A stretch of 64,000 nucleotides of DNA from positions 744,001-808,000 of the forward strand of contig NZ_BMQN01000001.1 of the NCBI RefSeq assembly GCF_014648135.1, read 5' to 3'. The notes under the pieces were generated by a model. It was not told the origin of the DNA and did no database searches. It was given only the letters and a program-made list of their open reading frames with translations. Positions 20,946 through 34,767 of the stretch are shown here, one piece after another (the stretch's first letter is position 1; the number at the start of each line of letters is the position of its first letter). Made by a program: the position numbers and the translations under genes. Source of the stretch: Deinococcus sedimenti. GTDB taxonomy: Bacteria > Deinococcota > Deinococci > Deinococcales > Deinococcaceae.

Positions 20946-22082
20946 ATGACCACCACCGCACCCACCACCACCCGCAAGAACGACAAGGCCCTCGGTCAGT
21001 CGCAGTTCTCCGTCGCCTGGCAGCAGTTCCGGAAGAACCGCCTGGCGCAGGCCGGTGGCCTGATGCTGATCCTGCTGTACGTCATGGCGATCTTCGCGCC
21101 GTTCATCGCACCCGACGCACTCTCGTCGTACTCCACCAGCAACATCACGCGCTTCCACCCGCCCACCCCGATCGAGTTCCGTGACCCCGACACGGGCGCC
21201 TTCACCCGTCCCTACGTGTTCAAATACACCCAGCAGCTGAACATGGAGTCGTTCGTCAACGAGTTCAAACCCAGTGAGGAGCGCTGCCCCATCTACTTTG
21301 GGGTTCGCGGCGCCAGCTACAAGATCCTGGGCCTGATCCCCGGCAATCTGCACCTCTTCGGAACGGCCAAGGAAGACTGCAGCGTGTACCTCTTCGGCGG
21401 CGAGGACCTGGGACGCGACCTCTTCACCCGCACCATGTACGCCTCGCAGATCAGCCTGACCATCGGCTTCGGCGCGGTGCTCGTGACCACCCTGATCGGC
21501 CTGATGATGGGTGCGATGTCCGCTTACTTCGGCGGCATTGTCGACACGTTGATCATGCGACTGGTCGAAGTGATCGCCGCCATTCCGTACCTGTTCCTCC
21601 TGCTCCTGCTGCGCAGCGTCTTCCCCAAGGACATCAACCCGATCCTGGCGCTGTACGTGATCCTCGGCATTCTGGCGTTCATCGGCTGGGGCGGCCTGGC
21701 CCGCGTCACCCGCGGTCAGCTGCTCAGCGTGCGCGAACAGGACTTCGTGTCCGCCGCCAAGAGCCTCGGCGCCAGCGACCAGCGCATCATGTGGCGCCAC
21801 ATGCTGCCCACCCTGACCACCTACGTGATCGTCACGACCAGCCTCGCCATCCCCAGCTTCATCCTGCTGGAATCTGGCCTGAGCTTCCTGGGTATCGGCG
21901 CGGTCGAGCCGTACGCCTCGTGGGGCAGCCTGCTGAAAGCCGCGCAGGACGGCGGCCTGAGCAGCCTGAACACCCGCCCCTGGGTGCTGATCCCTGGCTT
22001 CTTCATCGTGTTCACCGTCATGTGCTTCCAGCTGCTCGGCGACGGGCTGCGCGACGCCTTCGACCCGCGCAAACGCTCCTGA
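20946..22082 (+). CDS. dppC: Peptide ABC transporter permease (DppC type)
   Basis: 378 residues, longer than typical DppC (about 300) because of an ~80-residue extracytoplasmic insertion between the first and second helices (about residues 60-150, with two Cys, in CPIYFG and DCSVYLFGG). After it follow GRDLFTRTMYASQISLTIGFGAV and the EAA loop SVREQDFVSAAKSLGASDQRIMWRHMLPT. The insertion is found in several transporters of this subfamily and may contact the binding protein. Starts 1 nt after the dppB stop. Confidence 0.92.
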   Translation: MTTTAPTTTRKNDKALGQSQFSVAWQQFRKNRLAQAGGLMLILLYVMAIFAPFIAPDALSSYSTSNITRFHPPTPIEFRDPDTGAFTRPYVFKYTQQLNMESFVNEFKPSEERCPIYFGVRGASYKILGLIPGNLHLFGTAKEDCSVYLFGGEDLGRDLFTRTMYASQISLTIGFGAVLVTTLIGLMMGAMSAYFGGIVDTLIMRLVEVIAAIPYLFLLLLLRSVFPKDINPILALYVILGILAFIGWGGLARVTRGQLLSVREQDFVSAAKSLGASDQRIMWRHMLPTLTTYVIVTTSLAIPSFILLESGLSFLGIGAVEPYASWGSLLKAAQDGGLSSLNTRPWVLIPGFFIVFTVMCFQLLGDGLRDAFDPRKRS

Positions 22083-22158
22083 ACCCGGCCCGGTGGGCCC
22101 GGCCGGCCAAATGGGCCGCGCCCACTGTGACGAAACGCCCTAGAATCCCGAACGGTTG

Positions 22159-22164
22159 TATGAT
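22159..22164 (+). promoter_or_regulatory. Possible internal promoter before the ATPase genes
   Basis: TATGAT preceded by TTG (TTGTATGAT) resembles an extended -10, in the 109-bp gap between the permease and the first ATPase gene. A second candidate, TAGAAT, is at 22141-22146. Neither has a good -35. Confidence 0.35.
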
Positions 22165-22191
22165 GCACAACGTGTTGAAAACGGAGGAACA

Positions 22192-23234
22192 ATGACCCAC
22201 CAGGGTGAAGTCCTGTTGGCCGTGAACGGCCTGAAAACTTACTTCAGTACCGATGACGGTGTCGTGAAGAGCGTGGACGGCGTGACCTTCCACATCAAAA
22301 AAGGCGAGACCCTCGCCGTCGTGGGCGAATCCGGCTCCGGCAAGAGCGTCACCAGCCTGTCGGTCATGCGCCTGATCCCCACCCCCCCCGGCAAGATCGT
22401 CGAAGGGGACATCCTCTTCACCGGCAAAGACGGCGTCCAGCGCGACATCGTCAAGCTGAGCGAAGCAGAGATGCGCAAGATCCGCGGGAACGACATCTCC
22501 ATGATCTTCCAGGAACCCATGACCAGCCTGAACCCCGTCTATACCGTCGGGGACCAGATCGCGGAAGCCGTCATGCTGCACCAGGGCAAGAACAAGAAAG
22601 AAGCCATGGGCGTCGCCACCGACATGCTGCGCTTCGTGGGCATCCCCGCCCCCGAAAAACGCGTCAACGAGTACCCGCACCAGATGTCCGGTGGGATGCG
22701 CCAGCGCGTCATGATCGCCATGGCCCTGAGCTGCAAACCCGCCCTGCTGATCGCCGACGAGCCCACCACCGCGCTCGACGTGACCATCCAGGCACAGATT
22801 CTCGACCTGATGCGCAACCTGCAGAAGGAAGTCGGGATGAGCATCCTGTTCATCACGCACAACCTTGGCGTGGTTGCCGAGATGGCTGACCGCGTCGTCG
22901 TGATGTACGGCGGCCGCGTCGTCGAGGAAGGGGACGTCATCGACATCTTCCAGGCGCCCCGTCACCCCTACACCATTGGACTGCTGAACAGCATCCCCCG
23001 ACCCGGCGAGTACGAGCACGTGCCCGGTCAGCCCAAGGGCCGCCTGGAAGCCATTCCCGGCAACGTGCCCAACCCCCTGAACCTGCCGCCCGGCTGCGCC
23101 TTCGAGCCCCGCTGCAAGTTCGCCATTCCCGACTGCTCGAAAGCCGTTCCTGCCCTGGAAGACACCGGGCAGGGCCACATGTCCCGCTGCATCCGCTGGC
23201 GCGAACTCGCGCAGGCGCAGCGCGAGGTGACCGC

Positions 23235-23238
<4 letters not shown>
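22192..23238 (+). CDS. dppD: Peptide ABC transporter ATPase (DppD type)
   Basis: 348 residues. Walker A GESGSGKS (about residue 46), ABC signature MSGGMRQRV, Walker [13 protein letters not shown] and the C-terminal oligo_HPY region with four Cys ([14 protein letters not shown]...C) seen in Opp/Dpp ATPases, which can hold an iron-sulfur cluster. ATG 22192 is chosen because GGAGG sits at the right distance; an upstream ATG at 22156 lacks one. Overlaps the next ATPase gene by 4 nt. Confidence 0.95.
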
Positions 23239-24245
<1,007 letters not shown>

Positions 24246-24266
24246 GCCGTCCGGCCAGCATGAACA

Positions 24267-24304
24267 GCCCGCCACCCCGACCCCGGGGCGGCGGGTTTTC
24301 TGTC
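24267..24304 (+). terminator. Intrinsic terminator of the peptide ABC operon
   Basis: CCCGCCACCCC and GGGGCGGCGGG form a GC stem with a short CGACC-type loop, followed by TTTTCT. Confidence 0.8.
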
Positions 24305-24360
24305 GCGTTCCTGACCGGCCCTCTCACATCTCATATTGAGCGGCGAGTCACCATTCAGAC

Positions 24361-25641
24361 ATGAAAAACGCGCTCCACACCGCCCTCGCCGCCACACTCG
24401 CCCTCGGAAGCGCCAGCGCCGCCGACCTGCGCATCTACCCCAGCTTCAGTGAGGTGCGTGAACCCGTCACCGCCGACACGAACACCCTCCGCCTGAACCT
24501 GCCCCTCGACACCTGGCAGAACATCCTCAGCGGCAGCCTCGACCTCGAAGGCCTGAGCTTCACGCAGGCCATCCAGAAACAGGAAGCCAACTGGCTCACC
24601 AGCCTCGAAGGCCAGACCATCTACCTGCGCCGAGACGGCAAAACAGAACCCGTCACCCTCATCCGCGCCCGCGACCTCCTCGTCAAGGACGCCCAGGGCC
24701 GCTACTTCACCGCCCGCTACGAAGACCTCCAGTTCGACGTCGCGCCCCCCGCCAACCCCCAGGCCCCCACCCAGAGCGTCACCTACACCCTCGCGCAACC
24801 CGGCAAGGGCACCCTCAGCTACCTCACCCGCGCCGTCACCTGGACACCCCGCTACACCCTGAAAGCCAGCAGCGGCGGCGCGCAACTGAGCGCCCTCGCC
24901 GACATCCGCAACACCACCGAACAGGCCTACGACGTCCGCACCACCGAACTGTACGCTGGGGACGTCAACATCCAGAACCAGCAGGAAGCCGCCTACATGA
25001 TGCGCGGCGCCATGATGGACGCCGTACCCAGCGCCGCCCCCGCCCCCAAAATCGAAAGCCAGGGCGAACTCCGCGGCCTGTACCGCTACGCCCTCACCAC
25101 CCCCTTCCAACTTCCCGCCAACAGCGTCACCACCCTCCCCTTCATCACCCCCAAACTCAGCACCTTCGAACGCTACGCCGGCCTCCAGACCTACTTCGAC
25201 CCCAGCCCCCGCGAAGGCAACCTGAACCGCTCCTACCGCCTCAAAGCCGACCAGCGCCTCCCCGCCGGACCCATCACCGTCCGTGAAGACGGCCGCATCG
25301 TCGGCCAGACCAGCATCCCCGACACCCGCCAGGGCGGCACCGTCGACTTCAGCCTAGGCGAGGACCCCGACCTGAACTACACCCGGACCGTCCAGCAGAC
25401 CGCCCAGGTTAAGAACGCCCAGGGCAACGTCACCAAGACCACCTACAAGGTCACGTACGCCTTCGAGAGCAGCAAGGACCGCACCGTCCGCGCCGAAATC
25501 ACCGAACGCATCGGCGGCCGCATCATCACCATCGACACCATGGCCCCCGTCAAAAACCAGGGCGCCGCGAACCTGCGCGTCGACGTGCCCGCCAAGGGCA
25601 AGGTCAGCAAGAGCTTCACGGTCGTCATCGACAACAGCTGA
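24361..25641 (+). CDS. Exported DUF4139-domain protein
   Basis: 426 residues with a signal peptide (MKNALHTALAATLALGSASAA). The middle fits the DUF4139 pattern: GTLSYLTRAVTWTPRYTLKAS at about residue 145, then LADIRNTTEQAYDVRTTELYAGDV, as in mucoidy-inhibitor-A-like and other secreted beta-sandwich proteins. A hydrophilic loop (MMRGAMMDAVPSAAPAPK) interrupts the domain near residue 215. The function is not known; the fold suggests a surface or periplasmic binding role. No clear Shine-Dalgarno. Codon use is strongly biased to C-ending codons. Confidence 0.75.
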   Translation: MKNALHTALAATLALGSASAADLRIYPSFSEVREPVTADTNTLRLNLPLDTWQNILSGSLDLEGLSFTQAIQKQEANWLTSLEGQTIYLRRDGKTEPVTLIRARDLLVKDAQGRYFTARYEDLQFDVAPPANPQAPTQSVTYTLAQPGKGTLSYLTRAVTWTPRYTLKASSGGAQLSALADIRNTTEQAYDVRTTELYAGDVNIQNQQEAAYMMRGAMMDAVPSAAPAPKIESQGELRGLYRYALTTPFQLPANSVTTLPFITPKLSTFERYAGLQTYFDPSPREGNLNRSYRLKADQRLPAGPITVREDGRIVGQTSIPDTRQGGTVDFSLGEDPDLNYTRTVQQTAQVKNAQGNVTKTTYKVTYAFESSKDRTVRAEITERIGGRIITIDTMAPVKNQGAANLRVDVPAKGKVSKSFTVVIDNS

Positions 25642-25693
25642 AGTCTCGGCAGGGTTCGGGCCTCTCGGGATGTTCTGAGGGGCTCGTTTCGTT

Positions 25694-25966
25694 GGTGGCC
25701 CCACCCCCCAGCCCCCTACCCCAGAGGGGCAGGGGGAGCGGCGTTGCACTGGGCAAGAGTTTTTATTCGTGCGGCGTGTTCGTGTCGGGCGGTGACGGGT
25801 CTGGCTTCGACGCCATCCTGCCGCCCCCTCGCAGGCCCGCGCGCTGCGCGCACGACGGCCGGTGGTTGTCTGCGGTCAGTAGGTGGGTGGGACGTTTCGC
25901 TCCGCTGATCGACTTTCTTTATGCCTTGCTCCTCCCCCTTCAGGGGGGAGGCCGGGTGGGGGTGGT
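25694..25966. repeat. ~270-bp intergenic element with imperfect inverted ends
   Basis: The left end (25694-25739) has runs CCCCACCCCCCAGCCCCC, ACCCC-AGA-GGGG and CAGGGGGAGC. The right end (25928-25966), read on the other strand, has CCACCCCCACCCGGCCTCC followed by CCCCCTGAAGGGGGAGGAGC. So the two ends are imperfect inverted copies of about 40 bp. The middle contains no frame of note. The layout is MITE-like or a noncoding repeat of the kind scattered in Deinococcus genomes; other copies are not in this window. It fills the 354-bp space between the DUF4139 and metF genes. Confidence 0.6.
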
Positions 25967-25995
25967 TCAAAACTCACAGCCCACAGTCCACTCGT

Positions 25996-26732
25996 TCAGA
26001 GGATGCCGCCCAGGTACTCAAGCACGTTTACCTTCACGGGCATGAAGTACGCGTGCTGCTGTCGGTCGCGGGCGAAGGTCAGGAGGTCACGGGCGAACGT
26101 GCGGTTGCAGTCCAGCGTGGGCGTAAACGTGCGGGGGAAGACCGCGTGGTTGCGGGCGCGCCAGTAGTTGAAGCTGGCTTCCGTGAGAATGCTCGTCGCG
26201 CCCCACCACACGTCCGTGCCGTCCGGGAGGAGGTCCGCCCAGGTGTCCAGCAGGCGCAGGTCGAAGAACGGCTGCGTGAAGAACCCGGCGGCGCCCGCGT
26301 CGAGCTTCCGCTCCAGGTAATCCCGCTCGCGCACGAACGACTGCCGGTACGGGTCTAGGCCCGCGTACACGCGTAGGTGCGGCGCGTCGCGGTTCAGGCG
26401 GCGGATCAGGTCCACGGCGTCCTGGTCGTACACCTTCGCGCTCATGTCGATCGGGGCGTCCCCGGTCACGACGAGCACCTCGCGGATGCCGTGCTCCTCC
26501 AGCATGGGCAGGAACGGCAGTGGCTCACGCGGGTTGAAGTCCACGGCGCGCAGGTGCGGAATCGCCGCGAAGCCCGGCCGGGCAAAGCCACACCCCACCC
26601 AGGACCTTAGCGAGTACCGCGTCAGGTCCGGCACGTTCACCGTATCCACGCCACTCAGCGCACCCGCCACCTCCGCGATCTCCGCGCGCAGACCAGAACG
26701 GGACCGGGGCACCAACTCGACAGAGACGCGGG

Positions 26733-26736
<4 letters not shown>
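25996..26736 (-). CDS. metF: Methylenetetrahydrofolate reductase, short form
   Basis: 246 residues, shorter than E. coli MetF (296). Reduces 5,10-methylene-THF to 5-methyl-THF, the methyl donor for MetH. Visible family features: opening [25 protein letters not shown] (in place of the usual HLTC), VLVVTGDAP, a [12 protein letters not shown] segment and [11 protein letters not shown]. Because it is divergent and short it could be an MTHFR-family oxidoreductase with altered cofactor use. The GTG start overlaps the metH stop by 4 nt; the pair is a folate-methionine operon. Confidence 0.82.
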
Positions 26737-30476
<3,740 letters not shown>

Positions 30477-30498
30477 GGTCCACCCCTGTACTGCACAG

Positions 30499-30516
30499 GG
30501 CCGCCCGGTGGCGGCC
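30499..30516 (-). other. Hairpin between the riboswitch aptamer and metH
   Basis: GGCCGCC-ACCG-GGCGGCC (minus strand), ending 23 nt before the metH start, may belong to the riboswitch expression platform. No T-run follows, which would favour control of translation over termination. Confidence 0.4.
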
Positions 30517-30552
30517 ATGGAAAGTCCTTGCGCGAGTGCTGCGCCGCTTCTG

Positions 30553-30690
30553 GGCCATCGTCCCCGCTCGCGCCATCGTCAGCGCACCCACGCGGGTCTT
30601 CTCTGAAAGCACCGAGTGCCGCAATGAGGGCCGGTTGCCACGCCATCCCAGGGCAGAAAATTCCCTCCGGCGGTTCTGGATGACCACGCC
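30553..30690 (-). promoter_or_regulatory. SAM-I (S-box) riboswitch upstream of metH
   Basis: Read on the minus strand, the order of conserved blocks is that of SAM-I: P1 strand GGTCATC, then CAGA-rich bases, GGAGGGA, GCCC, GGCAACC, and GGTGC. P1 can close with GATGGC at 30574-30579 or with GATGGCC at 30553-30559 (7 pairs, one G-U); a small P4 ACCC-GCGT-GGGT lies between. S-box RNAs bind S-adenosylmethionine and shut off methionine synthesis genes, which fits metH-metF. The exact expression platform is not clear. Confidence 0.8.
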
Positions 30691-30809
30691 CGGCAGGCGC
30701 GGTTCCCGGCAGGATAGCGCGCCGCGTGAGCCGCCTACCGTGACGTGCATGGACAGGGCCGGACCGCAGCGGTGGGGGAGACCTGCGCCGCCTCTTCACC
30801 GAACCTGAA

Positions 30810-30823
30810 TGCTTTACAAAGCA
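30810..30823. promoter_or_regulatory. Palindrome upstream of the DJ-1 gene
   Basis: TGCTTT-AC-AAAGCA, a perfect 6-bp inverted repeat with a 2-nt centre, 39 bp before the probable -10 TACGGT. A likely operator for the DJ-1/ABM pair. Confidence 0.4.
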
Positions 30824-30861
30824 AAGTAAGCCCCTCGACAGTCCGGCTCTGTCACAGCGCC

Positions 30862-30867
30862 TACGGT
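30862..30867 (+). promoter_or_regulatory. -10 box of the leaderless DJ-1 gene
   Basis: TACGGT ends 7 nt before the ATG at 30875, favouring that start over the GTG at 30866. Confidence 0.5.
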
Positions 30868-30874
30868 GACCCGC

Positions 30875-31645
30875 ATGACCAAGAACATCCTCGTCGTGAT
30901 GTCCAGCGAAGACCAGCTCCCGCTCAAGGACGGCCAGACCCACGCCACCGGCTTCTACCTCAACGAATTCGGCGTTCCCGCCCACCGCCTCACCCAGGAG
31001 GGCTATACGCTGACCATCGCCACGCCCAAGGGGAACCGTCCCCCCATGGACCACGGCAGCGACAGCAAGGACTTCTTCAAGGACGAGGCCGAACACCAGG
31101 CGATCAAGGCCTTCGTCGAGCAGACCCTGAGCGGACCCATTCACAAGCTGAGCGACGCCGCCGCGAACCTCGACCAGTTCGACGCGGTGTTCCTGCCCGG
31201 CGGGCACGCCCCCATGATCGAACTCATGCGCGACGCCGACCTGGGCAAGGTCCTGCGCCACTTCCACGAGAAGGCCCAGCCCACCGCGCTGATCTGCCAC
31301 GCACCCGTCGCCCTCCTCGCCGCGCAGCAGGACGCCGCCGCGTACCAGCAGGCCCTCCAGAACGGCGAGACGCCCGCCGCGCAGGACTTCATCTACGACG
31401 GGTACAAGGCCACCGTCTTCAGCACCCCCGAGGAACAGGACGCCGAGAAGACCTTCGAGGCCCCCATGCAGTACTACCCCGCCGACGCCCTGCGCGCCGC
31501 GGGCATGGACGTGCAGAACGGCGGGAAGTACACCAGCCACGTCGTGCGCGACCGTGAACTCATCACCGGGCAGAACCCCATGAGCGACGAGGAATTCGTC
31601 ACCGCCCTCCTCGGCGCGCTGAAGGGCGACACGGTGAACGCATGA
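30875..31645 (+). CDS. DJ-1/PfpI (Hsp31-like) family protein
   Basis: 256 residues. Hsp31-type layout: N-terminal ILVVMSSEDQLPLKDG, FYLNEFGVPAHRL, the acidic site PGGHAPM and nucleophile elbow ICHAPVALL with Cys141. Hsp31-like members act as glyoxalase III/deglycase enzymes or stress chaperones on reactive aldehydes. The family role is established; the activity of this one is inference. The stop overlaps the ABM gene by 4 nt, so the two form an operon, under a palindrome that may bind a repressor. Confidence 0.87.
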   Translation: MTKNILVVMSSEDQLPLKDGQTHATGFYLNEFGVPAHRLTQEGYTLTIATPKGNRPPMDHGSDSKDFFKDEAEHQAIKAFVEQTLSGPIHKLSDAAANLDQFDAVFLPGGHAPMIELMRDADLGKVLRHFHEKAQPTALICHAPVALLAAQQDAAAYQQALQNGETPAAQDFIYDGYKATVFSTPEEQDAEKTFEAPMQYYPADALRAAGMDVQNGGKYTSHVVRDRELITGQNPMSDEEFVTALLGALKGDTVNA

Positions 31646-31944
31646 GCGTCATCGCCGTCCACGCCATCATCACGCCCAAACCCGAGCACGTCGACACCGT
31701 CCAGGGCGAGATGCTGAACATGGTCCAGGCCAGCCGTCAGGAGGAAGGCAACCTCCGCTACGACCTGCTGCGCGAGGAGAAAGACGGCACCGTCCGCTTC
31801 CACGTGCAGGAACGCTACCGCGATCAGGCCGCCGCGCAGGCCCACCGCGACAGCGAGCACTACCAGGCGTACCGCGCCAAGGCCGGAGACTGGTTCGCCG
31901 GAGCCCCCGAGGTCACGGTCCTGAAAGAAATCGACGTCGCCTGA
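31642..31944 (+). CDS. ABM-domain (antibiotic biosynthesis monooxygenase-like) protein
   Basis: 100 residues, the size of a single ferredoxin-like dimeric alpha/beta barrel ABM domain: VIAVHAIITPKPEHVDTV, NLRYDLLREEKDGTVRFHVQERYRDQAAAQAHRDSEHY is split by the usual turn. Small ABM proteins include quinol monooxygenases (YgiN) and autoinducer-2 degradation protein LsrG. Coupled to the DJ-1 gene by ATGA overlap, suggesting shared detoxification of reactive carbonyls or quinones. Confidence 0.85.
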   Translation: MSVIAVHAIITPKPEHVDTVQGEMLNMVQASRQEEGNLRYDLLREEKDGTVRFHVQERYRDQAAAQAHRDSEHYQAYRAKAGDWFAGAPEVTVLKEIDVA

Positions 31945-31957
31945 CCTGACACACGTA

Positions 31958-31996
31958 CGAGGCCGCCACCGGATCACCTCCGGGAGGCGGCCTCTT
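31958..31996. terminator. Bidirectional terminator after the ABM gene
   Basis: GAGGCCGCC (31959-31967) pairs with GGCGGCCTC (31986-31994), with further CCGG/CCGG pairing in the loop, followed by TTCC. It separates convergent genes. Confidence 0.7.
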
Positions 31997-32004
31997 CCGT
32001 GCGT

Positions 32005-34713
32005 TCAGCGGGTCGCGGGGACCGCACCGGACTCCAGCGCGGCCAGCAGTGGATTCAGCACGTCCCAGCCCTCCGTCCCGCCGGGCGTGAGGAGGGTCCG
32101 CGCCTCGGCCGCCAGGGCGGACGCGACCTCCCGCTCGCCCTGATCGAACGCCAGGGCCGCCTGCTCCGCGACGATCAGGCCCCGGATCGACCCGGCGTTC
32201 AGGGTGCGGGCGCTGTCGTCCGCCTCGCGCAGCGCCGCCGACGCTTCGCACCACTGCCCCAGTCGGCGCAGGCACGCCCCGACCTTCCACAGGCTCAGCA
32301 CCCGCCCGCGCGACAGCGTGCCCGCCGGGAGCACCTCCACGGACTGACCGTACGCCCTGGCCGCCTGCGCGTACTCGCCGGACCGGTACGCGCCGTACCC
32401 CAGCCAGTACAGGACGTTCGACGCCCGCACCGGCATTTGCTCGCGCGTCAGGGTCAACGCCTCCTGTAGCAGTTCGGCCGACGCGGGCCAGTCCTCCAGG
32501 CACGCCAGGGCCGCGCCGCCCTCCAGCAGCAGCGCCGAGTGCAGGTCCGCGTCCAGCGCGGCCCCATGACGGGCCAGGGCCGCGCGGACCTCAGCGACCG
32601 CCAGCGGGTACTCGTCGCGTTCCGTGTGCCACTTCGCGCGCCGCGCCGCGAGGTCCGCCCAGCACCCGTGATCGTCCAGCGTCGAGGCCAGCGCGGCCAG
32701 TTCCGTCAACTCGTGCTCGCGGGCGGGCTCGTCGTCCAGGTGACGGCACAGCTCACTGCGGGCCACCCGCACCGCGAACGCCTCACGCGGGGGCGGCACG
32801 CACGCCAGCGCGCGACCGTACAGCGCGAACGCGTCGGCGTGCGCGAACAGCCCCTCGGCCTCCCGCGCGGCCCGCACCCACAGCGGCCACGCCCGGTCCG
32901 GCTGCCCGCCCGCCTCGAAATGCTGCGCGACGGTCCCTGCCGGGGTGCCGTCCGGGGCCAGCGCCGCCAGCTGCCCGTGCAGGTACCCGCGCCGGGCGGA
33001 CCCCAGGTCCTCCAGCAGCGCCCGCCGGTGCAGGTCGTGCCCGAAGCGGAACCCCGCGCCGTCCGGGGCGACCAGCCGCGCCTGCTGCGCCCGCTCCAGC
33101 TCGTCCAGCGCCTCCCCGACCGGCACGCCCACGCACCCCGCCACCAGCGACACCGGGAAGGACTCGCCCCACAGCGACCCCGCCTGCAGCAACTGCCGCG
33201 TCACGCGCCCCAGACGCTCCACGCGGCCCCGGATGGCCTGCGTCACCGACGGCGGGACCGGCACCTCGGCGTAATCCACCGTGAACGCATCGAACGGCGT
33301 GTGCCAGCGCCCACCCCGCTGCGCAAGCAGACCCCGCTCGCGCAGGTCACGCAGCGTCTCCATCAGGAACAGCGGGTGCCCGGCGGTCGCCTCGAACAAC
33401 CGCGCGGTGAACAGCGGCGCCTCCCCACCCGCCAGTCCCGCGATCAGCTCGTTCACAGCCTCTCTGGGCAACTCGGTCAACGAGAGGCGCGGCGGGTTCA
33501 CGCGACCCAGCACCGCCAGCACCTCCGCCCGCTCCTGCAACTCCTCCGGGCGAGCCGACAGCCACACGTGCCGCGCGCCCCGGTGCAGCGCCAGGAACGC
33601 CGCCTCCAGCGACCCGGCGTCCAACCAGTGCAGGTCCTCCACCACCACCGCGCGCCCACCCGCCAGGGCCAGCAGCGCCTGCGCCAGCACGTCCAGCATC
33701 GCCCCGCGGTCCGTGGACGCCACGCCGCCCGGCGCACTCAGGGCCGCCGCCAGCCCCGGCCGCAGGAACTCCGGGCACCACGGCAGCCCGGCCGTATCCG
33801 AGCGGAACGCGTCCAGCAGCGCACCGAACGGCAGCGGCGTCAGCTCCGGCGCGCCCCGCAGGACCAGTGCGTCCCCCGCCGCCTCGCGCAGCAGGCGGGA
33901 CTTCCCGATGCCCGCCTCGCCCAGCACCAGCATCGTCCGCGCCGAGCGCAGCGCCAGCACCTCCGCCGCGCGGCCCACCAGCGGCACTGCCGGAGGGGCC
34001 GCCGGGCGGTCCCGTTCCAGACCCTCGGCCAGCACGCGCGTGGCGGGCAGCGGCTCGGCCCCCAGCTCGTCCCGTAGGCGGCGGCACAGCGAGCGGTACG
34101 CGTCCAGCGCGTCCTCACGGCGGCCCATCGCGGCCAGGACCTCCATCTGCGCCCGCACGCTCCGCTCGCGCAGCGGGTCCAGCGTCAGCGCCTGCGCGTG
34201 CGCCGCCAGCGCCGCCGCCCACCCGCCCCTCCCCGCCTCGAACGCCGCCAGGGCGTCCAGCGCCCGCAACTGCTCGTCCAGCGCCTGACCCGCCACGCGC
34301 TCCTGCCACTCCTCGAACTGCGCTGCGCCCGGCACGCTCAGGTGATCCAGGAACCGCCCCCGCGCGAACCCCGCCGCGCCCGCCACGTCCCCCGAGGCGA
34401 GCGCCACCCGCAGCGCCAGGAGGTCCACCTGCACCTCGCCCCGCAGCGCCACCGCGCCTGGCCCGACCTCCAGCCAGTCCGTCAGGCCCGCCGCCTTCAG
34501 GCGGTGCAGCTGCACCCGCAGGTTCCGCCGCGCCGCGTCCCCCTCCTGATCGGACCACAGCAGGTCCGCCAGCACCTCGCGCGGCGATTCACCCTCGACC
34601 GCCAGGAACATGAGCAGCGCCAGACTCTTGCCCGTGACGTCCAGCGGCGCGCCCAGCACACTGGCGCGGGGCACGCCCAGCGTCCGCAGGACCAGCACTG
34701 ACCCGGTGTTCAT
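32005..34713 (-). CDS. SARP/BTAD-type transcriptional regulator with AAA ATPase and TPR-like domains
   Basis: 902 residues. N-terminal winged-helix region (about 1-95; LMFLAVEGESPREVLADLLWSD), bacterial transcriptional activation domain (about 100-235; ALDAYRSLCRRLRDELGAEPLPAT), then a STAND/AAA ATPase with Walker A GEAGIGKS (Lys271) and Walker B-like AVVVEDLHWLD, and a long helical C-terminal half with TPR-like repeats. Such proteins integrate a signal via nucleotide binding and activate nearby genes. Its target is unknown; candidates are tct or the adjacent small ORF. TACACT at 34724-34729 (minus) is the probable -10, 10 nt before the ATG. A dispersed repeat begins 55 bp further upstream. 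Confidence 0.88.
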   Translation of the reverse strand: MNTGSVLVLRTLGVPRASVLGAPLDVTGKSLALLMFLAVEGESPREVLADLLWSDQEGDAARRNLRVQLHRLKAAGLTDWLEVGPGAVALRGEVQVDLLALRVALASGDVAGAAGFARGRFLDHLSVPGAAQFEEWQERVAGQALDEQLRALDALAAFEAGRGGWAAALAAHAQALTLDPLRERSVRAQMEVLAAMGRREDALDAYRSLCRRLRDELGAEPLPATRVLAEGLERDRPAAPPAVPLVGRAAEVLALRSARTMLVLGEAGIGKSRLLREAAGDALVLRGAPELTPLPFGALLDAFRSDTAGLPWCPEFLRPGLAAALSAPGGVASTDRGAMLDVLAQALLALAGGRAVVVEDLHWLDAGSLEAAFLALHRGARHVWLSARPEELQERAEVLAVLGRVNPPRLSLTELPREAVNELIAGLAGGEAPLFTARLFEATAGHPLFLMETLRDLRERGLLAQRGGRWHTPFDAFTVDYAEVPVPPSVTQAIRGRVERLGRVTRQLLQAGSLWGESFPVSLVAGCVGVPVGEALDELERAQQARLVAPDGAGFRFGHDLHRRALLEDLGSARRGYLHGQLAALAPDGTPAGTVAQHFEAGGQPDRAWPLWVRAAREAEGLFAHADAFALYGRALACVPPPREAFAVRVARSELCRHLDDEPAREHELTELAALASTLDDHGCWADLAARRAKWHTERDEYPLAVAEVRAALARHGAALDADLHSALLLEGGAALACLEDWPASAELLQEALTLTREQMPVRASNVLYWLGYGAYRSGEYAQAARAYGQSVEVLPAGTLSRGRVLSLWKVGACLRRLGQWCEASAALREADDSARTLNAGSIRGLIVAEQAALAFDQGEREVASALAAEARTLLTPGGTEGWDVLNPLLAALESGAVPATR

Positions 34714-34767
34714 GAGTGGCTTCAGTGTACCGCGCAACGCCCGCGCAACACCCCCACGGTCAGACTG

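Noticed and set aside
32539..34077. Plus-strand frame of 512 codons rich in Arg and Gln
   Set aside because: Antisense to the SARP regulator, with no motifs.
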